Shown here: positions 17,015 through 26,415 of the stretch, piece after piece
Layout: each line of letters begins with the position of its first letter
How positions within the stretch are numbered: the stretch's first letter is position 1
Source of the DNA: Nitrospira sp.
GTDB lineage: Bacteria; Nitrospirota; Nitrospiria; Nitrospirales; Nitrospiraceae
Assembly: GCA_020697375.1 (NCBI GenBank)
Contig: JAJFBJ010000021.1
Location: 1 to 47,801 of the forward strand
Length of the DNA stretch: 47,801 nt
Direction: 5' to 3'
Program-made: the position numbers and the translations under genes
The notes under the pieces: model-generated
What the model was told of the DNA's origin: nothing
The model's input: the letters and a program-made list of their open reading frames with translations, nothing else
The model's database searches: none

Positions 17015-18175
17015 TTACCTGACCTTGCACTCTTCAATGAGGCTCAAATAACGCATAGCAATTGCCGCCCAGTTGTACTCTCGAAGCGCCCACTCCTGCC
17101 CCTGTTTGGACAAACTGTCACGATAGGGCCGATTCGAATATACACGGATCAGGGCAGCTGTCAGAGATTGAGGATCCTCAGGCGGCACCAAAATCCCCGT
17201 CTTACCGTCTTGAACGATCTCCGGCACGCCATCCACATTGGTGCCGATAACCGCCTTTCCGCAGGCCATCGCTTCGGCAATGACCAGAGGCATTCCTTCC
17301 GCTCTTGAGGCAAGCACGAACAGCAGGCAGGATTTCATAAGCACCAACACCTCTTGATGAGACTGGTTGCCCAGAAATACAATCTGATCAGACACACCGT
17401 GCTTGCATGCTAATCGAATCAAGCTCTCACGCTCCGGACCATCTCCCGCCACCACAAGATGAAGGTTCATGCCTTGGTTCTTCGCCATCCCCAAAGCAGC
17501 GATTATAATGTCTATCCCTTTTCGATGGATCAAATGGCCGGCGGTCAAAATATAATCTGGAGGAAGACTGGCAGGCGGCCGAATTCCTTCAACTGCAACG
17601 ATGGCATCCAACGGTGCGCCATTCGGAAGTAGTCCACTGCGCAGCAGGCGCAAATCAGGCAACACCTTTTTAACCTTTTCTAAAAGCGATCGTGATACAG
17701 CCAGAACAATATCTGCTTTCTCCAGCAAGAACTTCACCAGCTGTCGGTCCCTCGAGGTCCAGAGAGATAAATCGTGTGCATCATTCCCTTGGTAGGTAAT
17801 CGCGAGCTTGCAACCGCCCATGCTCTTCAACACCCCAAAATAGAACATGGACGGCAGTGGATACTGGATAATGACGGCGTCCAGACGCTTGCGCCGGGCA
17901 AGAATGATGAGCTGCAACATAGTGACGGGAAACCACATACAACACATAAGGACCGCGCGAACGGGATATTCGGGCGAGGTTGGGGATCGGAGATACATCC
18001 CGTATACAGCAGTGTTATCTAAAGATTCGATTTGTTCAAGGCGATTAGCTCGATCCGCCACGAAAATCGTCACCTCGTGGCCTTTCTTTTTAAACTCTCC
18101 GGCCAATCGAGCGACAACCGTGCTGACGCCGCCGGTCAAAGAAGGCCGCCATGGTGTCACAAGCATAATATTCAT
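17015..18175 (-). CDS. Family 4 glycosyltransferase
   Basis: A 386-residue GT-B transferase with a textbook GT4 pattern: an N-terminal PWRPSLTGGVSTVVARLA loop (about 8-25), HLIHRKGIDIIIAAL at the start of the donor domain (about 214-228), VAGDGPERE (about 240-248) and EGMPLVIAEAMACGK (about 293-307), which holds the two conserved glutamates of the EX7E motif. These bind the ribose and phosphates of the sugar donor. It works on the cytoplasmic face of the membrane. The ATG at 18175 has no evident ribosome-binding site. It follows the GT2 gene by 52 nt. Confidence 0.92.
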   Translation of the reverse strand: MNIMLVTPWRPSLTGGVSTVVARLAGEFKKKGHEVTIFVADRANRLEQIESLDNTAVYGMYLRSPTSPEYPVRAVLMCCMWFPVTMLQLIILARRKRLDAVIIQYPLPSMFYFGVLKSMGGCKLAITYQGNDAHDLSLWTSRDRQLVKFLLEKADIVLAVSRSLLEKVKKVLPDLRLLRSGLLPNGAPLDAIVAVEGIRPPASLPPDYILTAGHLIHRKGIDIIIAALGMAKNQGMNLHLVVAGDGPERESLIRLACKHGVSDQIVFLGNQSHQEVLVLMKSCLLFVLASRAEGMPLVIAEAMACGKAVIGTNVDGVPEIVQDGKTGILVPPEDPQSLTAALIRVYSNRPYRDSLSKQGQEWALREYNWAAIAMRYLSLIEECKVR

Positions 18176-18227
18176 GAATGGAACATGGTCAGTTGCGTAG
18201 GGTAACCAAAGTGATTCTTATGAGGGA

Positions 18228-19157
18228 TCATGACGGTCTCAGGGGCTGGTCAGGTTGGTGACTCGCGAAATACGTTTTGAGTAGGTCTAGATACAACTCA
18301 AACTGGAACGGCCGATGCCGAATAAGACTGAGGATTCGTTGCCGGGCCGCTGCCGTCAGACGGTCTTGACGTTCTATATACGCCAACTGACGCTGCGTGT
18401 CGTAGAGCCGTTCGTTGACTAGGCGGCACATTTCGGCCCCATAAGTCTTTTCTAACTGCTCTTCTCTCAAAATGATCTGGTAAATTTTAACGACATCATT
18501 CAACAATCTCCGTTGACTGGACATGAGACTGCCTGCTCTCCATCGATATTGCCCCAATGGCTCATGAAGATATCCCACCTGGAACCCATGCAAGACAACG
18601 AGTATCCAATGTAAATAATCCTGGGCGACGGGCAATCGCAAATCGAAGCCTTGAGCGCTATCGAACGCACTACGTCTTTCCAGCACGGTTAAAGTTTGGA
18701 TATGGGAGCGCAAAAGAACATCTCGAACGCATCTTCCTTGAGGTACTGCCCGTTTGGTTTCTTCATTAAATCGCGTGTGCAAGACCTGGTCACGTTCATC
18801 AATGACGGACACGTCTGTATGGACAAAGCCGCAGGCGGGATGCGCATCGAGGTATTCGACCTGCCGAGCCAACTTTTCAGGGCTCCACATATCATCGGCA
18901 TCAAGATACGCGATAAACTCCCCCGTCGCTCGCGAGACGGCAACATTACGCGCGGCTGAAGCGCCCTGATTCTTTTGGTAGAGATAGCGTATGGATTCAC
19001 CGTATGTCTGCATGAGGGTTTGCGTCTCGTCCGTCGATCCATCATCAACAACGATTACCTCGAAATCTCGGTATGTTTGCCCTAGCGCAGAATCGACCGT
19101 CCGGCCGAGAAACTGCGCACAGTTATACGTTGGAATCACCACGGATACGCGAGGCAT
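18228..19157 (-). CDS. Family 2 glycosyltransferase
   Basis: A soluble GT-A enzyme of about 309 residues. RVSVVIPTYNCAQFLGRTV opens the fold, VVDDGSTD binds the nucleotide, and the DxD metal motif is in YLDADDMWSPEKL. The C-terminal third is variable and probably determines the acceptor. The start is either the ATG at 19157 or a GTG four codons earlier (19169); neither has a good ribosome-binding site and the motifs lie downstream of both. It is the second of three consecutive glycosyltransferase genes (20423 to 17015), which would extend the repeat unit stepwise. Confidence 0.9.
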   Translation of the reverse strand: MPRVSVVIPTYNCAQFLGRTVDSALGQTYRDFEVIVVDDGSTDETQTLMQTYGESIRYLYQKNQGASAARNVAVSRATGEFIAYLDADDMWSPEKLARQVEYLDAHPACGFVHTDVSVIDERDQVLHTRFNEETKRAVPQGRCVRDVLLRSHIQTLTVLERRSAFDSAQGFDLRLPVAQDYLHWILVVLHGFQVGYLHEPLGQYRWRAGSLMSSQRRLLNDVVKIYQIILREEQLEKTYGAEMCRLVNERLYDTQRQLAYIERQDRLTAAARQRILSLIRHRPFQFELYLDLLKTYFASHQPDQPLRPS

Positions 19158-19184
19158 AGGAAGGCGCACTCATTAGACAGCAGC

Positions 19185-20423
19185 CTACACAACTTTTTCT
19201 GACAGCTGGGGCCGCAAAGCTGCCAGAGTTCTTTCCATTGCCGAATCCCATGAAAACCATTCATCCGCAAGTTTCAGGGCTCCGGCTCGCAGGCGCTCGC
19301 GCAGGTCGGCGCGATTCATGACTTCTAACAACAGATTCGCGATAGCTTGCGGATCTTTCGGTTCACAGGTGAGAACATTTTCTCCATGGACAAAGGCCCT
19401 ATCCATCATCGGCCCGCGGGTTACGATGATTGGAAGGCCGTGCGCGACGATAGAAGCAAACGAGCTATTATTCAGCTGTACTCCTTCGAGAAAGGGTAAC
19501 ACACAGACATCGGAGGCATGAAGGTAAAGCGACGCTTCCTCTTCCTCGGACTTGAATGCCCCCGTCCAAATCGTTTGTCCATCTATATGGAGCTGCTTCG
19601 CGAGCGCCTGCATCTCGTCAAAATAGGAACCACCACCCTCAACCGCGAGGTCCACTTTTCCTCCAATGAACAACAGCCTCGCTTCGGGGCGCTGAGCATA
19701 CACGACCGCAAATGCTCGCAACAGCGTATCGATACCCTTGATGGGATAAAGGTAGCCGAAGAATGTGATCACGAATTCATCCGGCCTCACACCCAGTTGC
19801 GTTCGGCCCCGCGCACGGGCCATGCCTGTTGCATTAGAGACTATGTACAAATTTGGGGGGGGAGGAATGAGCTTCACTTTCTCGCTGACCGGCGCCCACT
19901 CTTTTACGAGGATAGTACGATGGCGCTCGCATAACGCGATGATGAAATCACTATCACGCAACAACGTTCCTGAGCTGTACGCCACGTCCTTTTTGCCAAC
20001 CCATCGAACCAATAATTTACGAATCGCGCGCGAGACGAGGCCCGTTTTTGACGGGTCGGCCCCAACGAACGCGCTCTCATAACGCGTAATAAATGGAACC
20101 TGTGGAAAGAGTCGCTTACACAGCGTTGGCAGGAATGTCACCATCGGATGAAAGTGGTACATGAGTCCGATGTACATAAGGAGCACCGCGTCTGGGGCAC
20201 AATCTTTGAGAAATGCCCTAACCCTAGGTAATTCACGCCAGTCCCAATTCTGCATGATTGGATGGACACGAATCCCATCTTCATCTGGTCCGGCGTTTCC
20301 CGTTGCCGTCAGGACGTGAACTTCGATGTCGCGCCCTGCTAATTGCCGGCACAGATGGTAGGTATTGGTCGCTTCACCCGCATGCATGGGGGGATAAGCC
20401 GCTGAAATGATCAATACTCGCAT
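19185..20423 (-). CDS. Family 4 glycosyltransferase
   Basis: A 412-residue GT-B protein from the ATG at 20423. The N-terminus MRVLIISAAYPPMHAGEAT is typical of GT4. The donor half has FGYLYPIKGIDTLLRAFA (about 225-242), LLFIGG, VCVLPFLEGVQLNNSS and a REVMN-like C-terminal helix. The usual EX7E region is replaced by VQLNNSSFASIVAHGLPIIV, so the first glutamate is shifted or absent, as in some GT4 subgroups. A TTG 12 codons upstream (20459) with an AGGAG almost touching it is the alternative start. It begins 43 nt after the SDR gene. Confidence 0.88.
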   Translation of the reverse strand: MRVLIISAAYPPMHAGEATNTYHLCRQLAGRDIEVHVLTATGNAGPDEDGIRVHPIMQNWDWRELPRVRAFLKDCAPDAVLLMYIGLMYHFHPMVTFLPTLCKRLFPQVPFITRYESAFVGADPSKTGLVSRAIRKLLVRWVGKKDVAYSSGTLLRDSDFIIALCERHRTILVKEWAPVSEKVKLIPPPPNLYIVSNATGMARARGRTQLGVRPDEFVITFFGYLYPIKGIDTLLRAFAVVYAQRPEARLLFIGGKVDLAVEGGGSYFDEMQALAKQLHIDGQTIWTGAFKSEEEEASLYLHASDVCVLPFLEGVQLNNSSFASIVAHGLPIIVTRGPMMDRAFVHGENVLTCEPKDPQAIANLLLEVMNRADLRERLRAGALKLADEWFSWDSAMERTLAALRPQLSEKVV

Positions 20424-20466
20424 CGCATCCGCACTCGTGATAGGTTTCGCAGCAGGCAATCTCCTG

Positions 20467-21537
20467 TTACGCCGTTACCTTGACCTCAGCGGTTCGTCGA
20501 AGCCAGGACTCGTGAATCTCTTCAAAAATATTCTTCAAGCTTTTCGTAATTCTCCAGTTTGGATAATGGGTCGTCATTTTGTTTAAGTTGCTGATATAGC
20601 AAATATGATCTCCTTCACGATTCTTATCCGCATACTCAAAGATCATTTTCTTGCCGGAAATAGCCTCGATCATCTCAAAGGCCTCAAAAATCGAACAGCT
20701 GTTCCCACGACCACCACCTAAATTATAAACTTCGCCGCATCGGGGACTCATTATGAACTCGTGAATGAAGCGAGCGACGTCAAGCGAGTGAATATTATCC
20801 CGTACTTGTTTTCCCTTATATCCAAAAATATTGTACCTTTTTCCTTCCAGATTACATTTGATGAGATAACTCAGAAAACCATGCAGTTCAACGCCGGAAT
20901 GATTGGGCCCCGTGAGACAACCTCCTCGCAAACAACACGTCTTCATTCCAAAGTAGCGCCCATACTCTTGAACCATCACATCGGCAGCGACCTTTGAGGC
21001 GCCAAAAAGTGAATGTTTCGATTGATCGATGCGCATGTGCTCATCGATTCCGTCAAAGTCATGCGGCGAGGCATAGTCCCACCGTTTGTCCTGTTCAACG
21101 AGAGACAGCTCGTTCGGTGCATCACCATAGACCTTATTCGTGGACATATGCACAAAAACAGTGTCCGGCGTATGCAACCTGGTGGCTTCGAGCAGATTCA
21201 GCGTTCCCACGGCATTCGTGTCAAAATCATCGAATGGAATCTTCGCAGCAAGGTCATGAGAGGGTTGTGCGGCCGTGTGTACGATGACGTCCGGTTTCAA
21301 TTCCTGGATGAGATCCAAGACTCCCTTTCGATTTCGAATGTCCAACTCGTGATGCCGAAAATCCTTCAGGTCACTCTGTAATCGTCGTTGGTTCCAACGC
21401 GTGTCACCATTCGGACCAAAAAATGCCGCGCGGTTATTATTGTCAACTCCATGAATCAGCCAACCCTGTGCGTGGAAGTATGCGCATACCTCTGACCCGA
21501 TAAGGCCAGAGGACCCCGTGACAACCATTTGTTTCAT
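20467..21537 (-). CDS. NAD-dependent epimerase, CDP-paratose 2-epimerase-like SDR
   Basis: A 356-residue extended SDR. The NAD-binding GSSGLIGS lies at about 7-14. Characteristic stretches follow: [40 protein letters not shown], and a [14 protein letters not shown] region. This set is what I associate with CDP-tyvelose (CDP-paratose 2-) epimerases, which invert C2 of a CDP-3,6-dideoxyhexose. The catalytic tyrosine and lysine are replaced or placed in the [11 protein letters not shown] segment. A cytidylyltransferase making CDP-glucose is present at 34739, but the intermediate enzymes of the paratose pathway were not seen, so the true substrate may be another nucleotide sugar. AAGGAG lies about 10 nt before the ATG. 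Confidence 0.8.
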   Translation of the reverse strand: MKQMVVTGSSGLIGSEVCAYFHAQGWLIHGVDNNNRAAFFGPNGDTRWNQRRLQSDLKDFRHHELDIRNRKGVLDLIQELKPDVIVHTAAQPSHDLAAKIPFDDFDTNAVGTLNLLEATRLHTPDTVFVHMSTNKVYGDAPNELSLVEQDKRWDYASPHDFDGIDEHMRIDQSKHSLFGASKVAADVMVQEYGRYFGMKTCCLRGGCLTGPNHSGVELHGFLSYLIKCNLEGKRYNIFGYKGKQVRDNIHSLDVARFIHEFIMSPRCGEVYNLGGGRGNSCSIFEAFEMIEAISGKKMIFEYADKNREGDHICYISNLNKMTTHYPNWRITKSLKNIFEEIHESWLRRTAEVKVTA

Positions 21538-21582
21538 TATGTGGCAACTCCTTCCTGCCCTATCGAATATCCAGTCGACTCA

Positions 21583-22665
21583 TCAAGGACGCAAACCACT
21601 TATTCCTTCATTCCGCACATGTTTCGCTATCGCATTCGCAACCAGCTCATGCCCTCTTTCATTCCAGTGACCACCATCGACCGCGTAGACATCCTCCCCG
21701 CGACGGACGGCCTCGAGCACCATCGAGGCTATGTCATCCCAATATGCAATATCATGATGTGCGGAAATATCTCTAAAAGCCTGGTCATATGGCTCCCCGG
21801 GCGCGCAATTAAACGCTATGATGGGTCGGCTTCCCGCTTTTGCACGAACCCGGCCCATCAATTCGTCCGTAATTCCTATAGTGCGAAGAAATCCAGCATG
21901 TTGCATTCCCTTCGACTCGATATCCACTTCGATGGTCTCACGAGTACCGGCAGCCCTGAGCCGGTCAATGCGAGTGACGACGAAATAGAGAAACCGGCTA
22001 CGACGATTGATCCACTCTCGTATCTGAACGGACGACTCCTTAGGTGATAAGAGCTGGATTTTCCCATTCTTCCAATATGGCCTCATCAGCCCATTGTTAT
22101 TCACACGGCTGAGTCGCTCAAGCTCATTATCATTATTGATAAAATCATTCGAGCAATACTGCCAGAGAATAATATCCGGGCGAATGGCTTCTACGTACCG
22201 ATCAAAGACAAGGAGCTCCTGCAATGTTCCGTAACCGCCCACACCATACGCGAACACTTCGACATTAAGTAACTTGCCGAGCAGGGCGTGGTAAGTGCGA
22301 TCATCTGATACCGCCGTGGCATGCGTGAAAGAATCGCCGATTACCAATAACTTGCGTTTGCCCGAATCCAGATCACCGAATTGACGAAATCCGTATTGTT
22401 TTTGCGAACGCCGAACGGGATACGGCCGGCCCTCTTTGGTTTTCTCCACCAACGTTTCCTCATAGTGCTCGGTGGCTCTCCAGCCTAGCTCTTGGTCCAA
22501 TGTAATGGGACCAATTCTTCCTCCTGTCGAGCTTTCAAAGAAAGGTATGCCGTCTCTCAGTAGATGAACCGAACGGATTGCGATTTCGCCGATACCAAGA
22601 ATGAATCCAGCAGCGACCAGGGTCATCCCCAGCGTTGCCGCGACCATCATAAATTTCTTGAACAT
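21583..22665 (-). CDS. SGNH/GDSL hydrolase-like membrane-anchored protein
   Basis: A protein of about 360 residues with one N-terminal hydrophobic segment (about 6-30) as anchor or signal, then an SGNH domain. Block I is LVIGDSFTH (S112), a glycine-rich block is YGVGGYGT, the asparagine block is QYCSNDFINN, and the D-x-x-H block is DGGHWNERGH near the C-terminus. Such proteins act outside the cytoplasm as O-acyl esterases or as acyltransferase partners. No MBOAT O-acetyltransferase is seen nearby. The start may be the ATG at 22665 or a TTG at 22683 with AGGA just upstream. A related SGNH protein lies at 23649, with a DUF5672 gene in between. Confidence 0.82.
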   Translation of the reverse strand: MFKKFMMVAATLGMTLVAAGFILGIGEIAIRSVHLLRDGIPFFESSTGGRIGPITLDQELGWRATEHYEETLVEKTKEGRPYPVRRSQKQYGFRQFGDLDSGKRKLLVIGDSFTHATAVSDDRTYHALLGKLLNVEVFAYGVGGYGTLQELLVFDRYVEAIRPDIILWQYCSNDFINNDNELERLSRVNNNGLMRPYWKNGKIQLLSPKESSVQIREWINRRSRFLYFVVTRIDRLRAAGTRETIEVDIESKGMQHAGFLRTIGITDELMGRVRAKAGSRPIIAFNCAPGEPYDQAFRDISAHHDIAYWDDIASMVLEAVRRGEDVYAVDGGHWNERGHELVANAIAKHVRNEGISGLRP

Positions 22666-22692
22666 TGCCGAATCCGCTAACAACCCTTCCTG

Positions 22693-23529
22693 TTAGGCTG
22701 CTTGAGGGGTCAGCAAATACGGTTCCCAGAATGCCCGATCATACCGCGGCCAAGCATGACATCCGAACGGCAGTTGACCGTGGTTCATGTCGTAGCATAG
22801 TCGTGGCGCCACCTCAAAAGCGAAGCGTAGGCCGACTTCTACCGAAGCGACCTTAAATTCAGGAACGTAGTGTTTGGCCCGGTCCGACCAAAAATGGTCT
22901 TCGTTCTTGGTTCCGTCTGGGCGAAGATGCCATTGCGCCATCTCTCGACGAGCGTTGTTCAAGTAAGAGAGCCGCTTGGCGTACTTTCGAGGCAGATTGA
23001 CCATGCGAAGATACGTCGGCATCCCAGCGGACTGTTTCTGCCAAAACTCGTCAGGCTCCATCCAATACACATCCGAACGGAACACCTTGAGGAAGCTGTC
23101 GATCCTTCGCAATGACAGCCCACCATTCCCCACGCGAGATTCCTTGACCCATGGACTGTCCGAGCAGGGGATCCAAGGGGGTCCGATATAGTCAAGGTCC
23201 GTGTCACACCAAGTAGAAAGTTGATCAGAGAACACCAGTGCGTCCAGATGATAGATCAGAATATATTGATACGCACTGAAGGCAGCATAAAACTTCTCAG
23301 ACAATAATAGCCGGGTATTCGCCGCGACACTCCCAAAATATTCATTTCCAAACCGTTTCAAGTCACATCCTGGCAAAGTGATATTGAGCGATTCCGGCAC
23401 GACGAGATATTTGTCGTAGGGCTTTAAGTAATGCGTCAGATGCGCGAACGAAATCTGCTCATCCCGTGTGAGTTCGGTTCGATTATGCATGGGCACGACT
23501 ACTGCGACTCGTTGTTGAAACTCATTCAC
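22693..23529 (-). CDS. DUF5672 family protein, glycosyltransferase-like
   Basis: A 278-residue protein matching the DUF5672 pattern: AVVVPMHNR at the start, YDKYLVVPESL, then YILIYHLDALVFSD at about 80-93 with an acidic pair, LDYIGPPWIP, GNGGLSLRRIDSFLK and, towards the C-terminus, EDHFW. The VFSD and GNGGLSLR elements resemble a GT-A fold with a metal-binding acidic motif, so a glycosyltransferase role is likely but unproven. The start is the GTG at 23529, supported by GAGG 6 nt upstream. An in-frame TTG further upstream (23565) is unlikely. It is enclosed by two SGNH hydrolase genes in the same orientation. Confidence 0.78.
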   Translation of the reverse strand: MNEFQQRVAVVVPMHNRTELTRDEQISFAHLTHYLKPYDKYLVVPESLNITLPGCDLKRFGNEYFGSVAANTRLLLSEKFYAAFSAYQYILIYHLDALVFSDQLSTWCDTDLDYIGPPWIPCSDSPWVKESRVGNGGLSLRRIDSFLKVFRSDVYWMEPDEFWQKQSAGMPTYLRMVNLPRKYAKRLSYLNNARREMAQWHLRPDGTKNEDHFWSDRAKHYVPEFKVASVEVGLRFAFEVAPRLCYDMNHGQLPFGCHAWPRYDRAFWEPYLLTPQAA

Positions 23530-23648
23530 CGTGCGCCTCGTACCTTGAGAAGGAGTTCGCCCCAATAGCCTTCAAGAAAGATGGAACATGGTCGAGACGT
23601 CCTGCTATTCGCGAATTTTCACCCGATCCTCATCGGCTCTTCCAGCCG

Positions 23649-25088
23649 CTATAGATGTCGCAGCTGCTTCAGCATTTCCTCGCCGACCAACCTGTGTCCC
23701 GCTTCATTGTAGTGGGCATACCGTCGAAATGGAAACAATGACAGAGGATCCGGATGTGTGGAAAAAACCTTGTGCATATCTACTACAGAGAGCTTCAGTC
23801 GGCTTGCGATGCCAAGCACCTTGTCACGGTCTTTGCTGGCTAATTCCGGCATACGATAGGCCTCCCAGGTTGGGAGGTAGACGAACACGAGACGTCCGTC
23901 CCACGTTTTTGCCGTCTCCTGTGCCTCCGTCAGAATCCGTTCGAACAACAGAAGGTCGCTCGGATCGGCAGAAGCACCGGTGTGACGTAGATAGTCGAGC
24001 AACTCGGCAGGAAAGCCTTGCTCAGTTGGACGCCGTTCATGAATTGATAGAATCGCATGACGGATATGGTGCAATTTGAGGATCTGTTCCAATGAGGCGG
24101 GAACCGCAGCCTTAATCATGGCGGAGTCAAGATATTCCCTCAACAGACGATCGATTTCCTCTTGACGCTCAAACAACCGCTGCGAAAACCATGGTGTCAG
24201 ATACTTCATCAAGAGCGGGGAATTCTTCTCCCATCCGTCAAGATCCCTCAAGTCATTGCCTTCATAATAGAACCACAAAATCAACTTTGGTTTGAGAATT
24301 GGCCCATACTCTTTGAGCGTGGCTAAGCTGGTCAAAGGTCCATGACTGTTGACCCCCAAATTCATTGTATGCGGGTGCTCCGACCGTACGACCGCGACGA
24401 ATCCCTTGTCCGAGGGTACACACACGCCATGAGTGTAGGAATCACCAAGCGCAAGAATCTCGATCGATTTTTCATCCCACATTCCGCGTGGATTGTGAAA
24501 ACCGTGCTCATCGCTTTCATATACGACATACTCGCCGCTTTCATTGCAAAAGACCGTCGTGGTCATGGACATGCCACCTACAGGCAAGAATTCTTCGCCG
24601 TTGCTGGTCAGAACGGACTCAATGGCCTTCCCGGATGATGGTTTAAACAGAACTATGGGGAATATATCGGGATACGCGTTGACTCCCTGTTTCCGCATAT
24701 CATGGACGACCTCCAACCGTGTCCGGACGTCGAACCCCTGATGAGTCTGTTGCACGGTCTTCATCCGTTCAGTCGCAACCTGTACGTTCGCGTCCTGCGG
24801 AAAGCTCAACCATGCTTGAGCGCTCAAAACAGCAATGGAGGAACCTGAATACGCCAGCAGCAATTCTCCAGCGTACAGTGCCACCAACATGGAAAATAGG
24901 CACAGTATGCTGTTGATTCTAATTGGCGTGGGTAGCCTAAGCCCAAGCACCATTGCCACTGCAAGCCCCACGAACACTAAGTAAATCACGGAAAAGCCAT
25001 GGCGCCAGACCAACAATCCGAATACCAATCCTGAGATTCCAGCACCTGACAAGAGAACGAGGTTTGCAAATTTACCCAACCGTTGCAC
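23649..25088 (-). CDS. SGNH/GDSL hydrolase-like protein with N-terminal membrane segments
   Basis: A 479-residue protein. Three hydrophobic segments occupy about residues 10-27, 30-50 and 58-82. An SGNH domain follows, with ILALGDSYTHG (S217), NLGVNSHGPLTSL, LWFYYEGNDLRD and a C-terminal RYAHYNEAGHRL histidine block. The DEHGFHNPRG segment just before the GDS motif parallels QYGFRQFGD in the protein encoded at 21583, indicating that the two are paralogues. The catalytic domain should face the periplasm. The GTG at 25088 is chosen because AAGGA lies 5 nt upstream; a TTG at 25118 is the longer alternative. A small CGGCT/AGCCG hairpin (23634-23648) directly follows the stop codon. Confidence 0.8.
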   Translation of the reverse strand: MQRLGKFANLVLLSGAGISGLVFGLLVWRHGFSVIYLVFVGLAVAMVLGLRLPTPIRINSILCLFSMLVALYAGELLLAYSGSSIAVLSAQAWLSFPQDANVQVATERMKTVQQTHQGFDVRTRLEVVHDMRKQGVNAYPDIFPIVLFKPSSGKAIESVLTSNGEEFLPVGGMSMTTTVFCNESGEYVVYESDEHGFHNPRGMWDEKSIEILALGDSYTHGVCVPSDKGFVAVVRSEHPHTMNLGVNSHGPLTSLATLKEYGPILKPKLILWFYYEGNDLRDLDGWEKNSPLLMKYLTPWFSQRLFERQEEIDRLLREYLDSAMIKAAVPASLEQILKLHHIRHAILSIHERRPTEQGFPAELLDYLRHTGASADPSDLLLFERILTEAQETAKTWDGRLVFVYLPTWEAYRMPELASKDRDKVLGIASRLKLSVVDMHKVFSTHPDPLSLFPFRRYAHYNEAGHRLVGEEMLKQLRHL

Positions 25089-25161
25089 GCTATTCCTTTT
25101 CGATTGCCCCAGGGTCAAACAAATCGCCTCGCATAGAGTTGACTTCCGCCCTTAGTAATCT

Positions 25162-25178
25162 TCTCCCACCCGGGGAGA
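25162..25178 (-). other. Small hairpin in the gap after the 25192 GT4 gene
   Basis: TCTCCC and GGGAGA can pair around a 5-nt loop, 13 nt past the stop codon of the glycosyltransferase gene. No T-run follows, so a terminator is not supported. It could be a processing or stability element. The rest of this 103-bp gap holds nothing recognisable. Confidence 0.25.
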
Positions 25179-25191
25179 TACGGTACGTTGA

Positions 25192-26415
25192 TTATCCTTT
25201 ATTGTGCTTTGCCAAAATCATCTCTATCGTCGACCGGTAAGCTCGTTCAAATTTCTCTGTCGTATTGTTACGATGAGCCGTTTCCCACGATTTTTTTGCC
25301 TTGCAGCGCAATACCTCCCCGGACATCGAGGCGATCTCTCGTACGTGACGCATGATCGTCTCGATTGAGGCGTCCTCCAGGAGAACACCGAAGTTCTCGA
25401 CATCAACCGACGCCTCATAGGTGACCAATGGAATCAGCCCGGCGGCCATCGTCTCAACCACGGCCGCAGCTCCAGCCTCCGAACAAGACGGAAACACATG
25501 AGCCACGGATTGATTCAGTAATATTTGAAACTCATCACTGTAATTGTCGAGCCATCCCACCAACTTGATGTTCGGCGTGTGAAACAATTCCTTCCGGTAA
25601 ATATTCACAAACTCCGGCTCCTCGAGCACAGGCCCCACAACGGTGAGTTGGCATTCCGGCATTTGCGCGAACGCCTCCAGCACGAGATCTAGTCCCTTGT
25701 GAACCATGCCTCGGCTCCCAAACCAGAGGAACCGGTTCCGGGATGCTTCAAAGTCTTTGGCCTCTGGCCACGGCCACATCTTTTGAACGAGCATTGGCAG
25801 ACGAAAAATTGGCTTACCGGAGTAGGCATATGTACTGATAGTAAATTCATTTCCGCAAGTCGTGAGATAGTCGGCGTGGTCCACTCCCAAATGAGGAGTT
25901 TCCAATCGGTTCGCCGGAACAGTCACACCCCTGCGCTTTTGCAATGCCAATATTCGGCCCATTTCAGCCATGTTCTGGTAGACAATTTGGGCCGTATCGC
26001 AATGAAATATCTTGAGGCAATTGGAAGGCAAATAGGGCTGCAGCCGCTGTAAATTGAACCTGACATCCACCATCACATCATAGGATTTCCACGGGATAAA
26101 TTTCTGATTTTCCGTATGGATCACGTCCACGTCGTATCCCATATGCAAAAATGTCTGAGCCATCACAATCGTTTTATAGAACTGCGGGTGGCTACTAGGA
26201 ATGACCTGTCCTCTCCCTTGGCATATCAACCCTTGATTGTCATAGGAAATGAGCACGTTTCCTTTTGATACCCCTGCAGCACGCAGCGAGACGACGCCGC
26301 CACGAAATTGCCGAGCGACATCGCGAATCGCTCGTATCACTTCGCGGCACCAGAGCACCAACTGGAACCGCTGGAGATAGCGTCGTATTCGTTTCAGCAC
26401 TTTTCCCTCTGCCAT
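25192..26415 (-). CDS. Family 4-type glycosyltransferase
   Basis: A 407-residue GT-B protein. The N-terminal 45 residues are basic and may associate with the membrane surface. The acceptor half carries LISYDNQGLICQGRGQ. The donor half carries FGSRGMVHKGLDLVLEAFA (about 230-248), LTVVGP, KLVGWLDNYSDEF and FPSCSEAGAAAVVETMAAG, which holds the glutamates used for donor binding. The ATG at 26415 overlaps the GINT1-like gene by 22 bp. A GTG at 26400 with GAGGG 4 nt upstream is an equally good start and would reduce the overlap to 7 bp. Confidence 0.88.
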   Translation of the reverse strand: MAEGKVLKRIRRYLQRFQLVLWCREVIRAIRDVARQFRGGVVSLRAAGVSKGNVLISYDNQGLICQGRGQVIPSSHPQFYKTIVMAQTFLHMGYDVDVIHTENQKFIPWKSYDVMVDVRFNLQRLQPYLPSNCLKIFHCDTAQIVYQNMAEMGRILALQKRRGVTVPANRLETPHLGVDHADYLTTCGNEFTISTYAYSGKPIFRLPMLVQKMWPWPEAKDFEASRNRFLWFGSRGMVHKGLDLVLEAFAQMPECQLTVVGPVLEEPEFVNIYRKELFHTPNIKLVGWLDNYSDEFQILLNQSVAHVFPSCSEAGAAAVVETMAAGLIPLVTYEASVDVENFGVLLEDASIETIMRHVREIASMSGEVLRCKAKKSWETAHRNNTTEKFERAYRSTIEMILAKHNKG

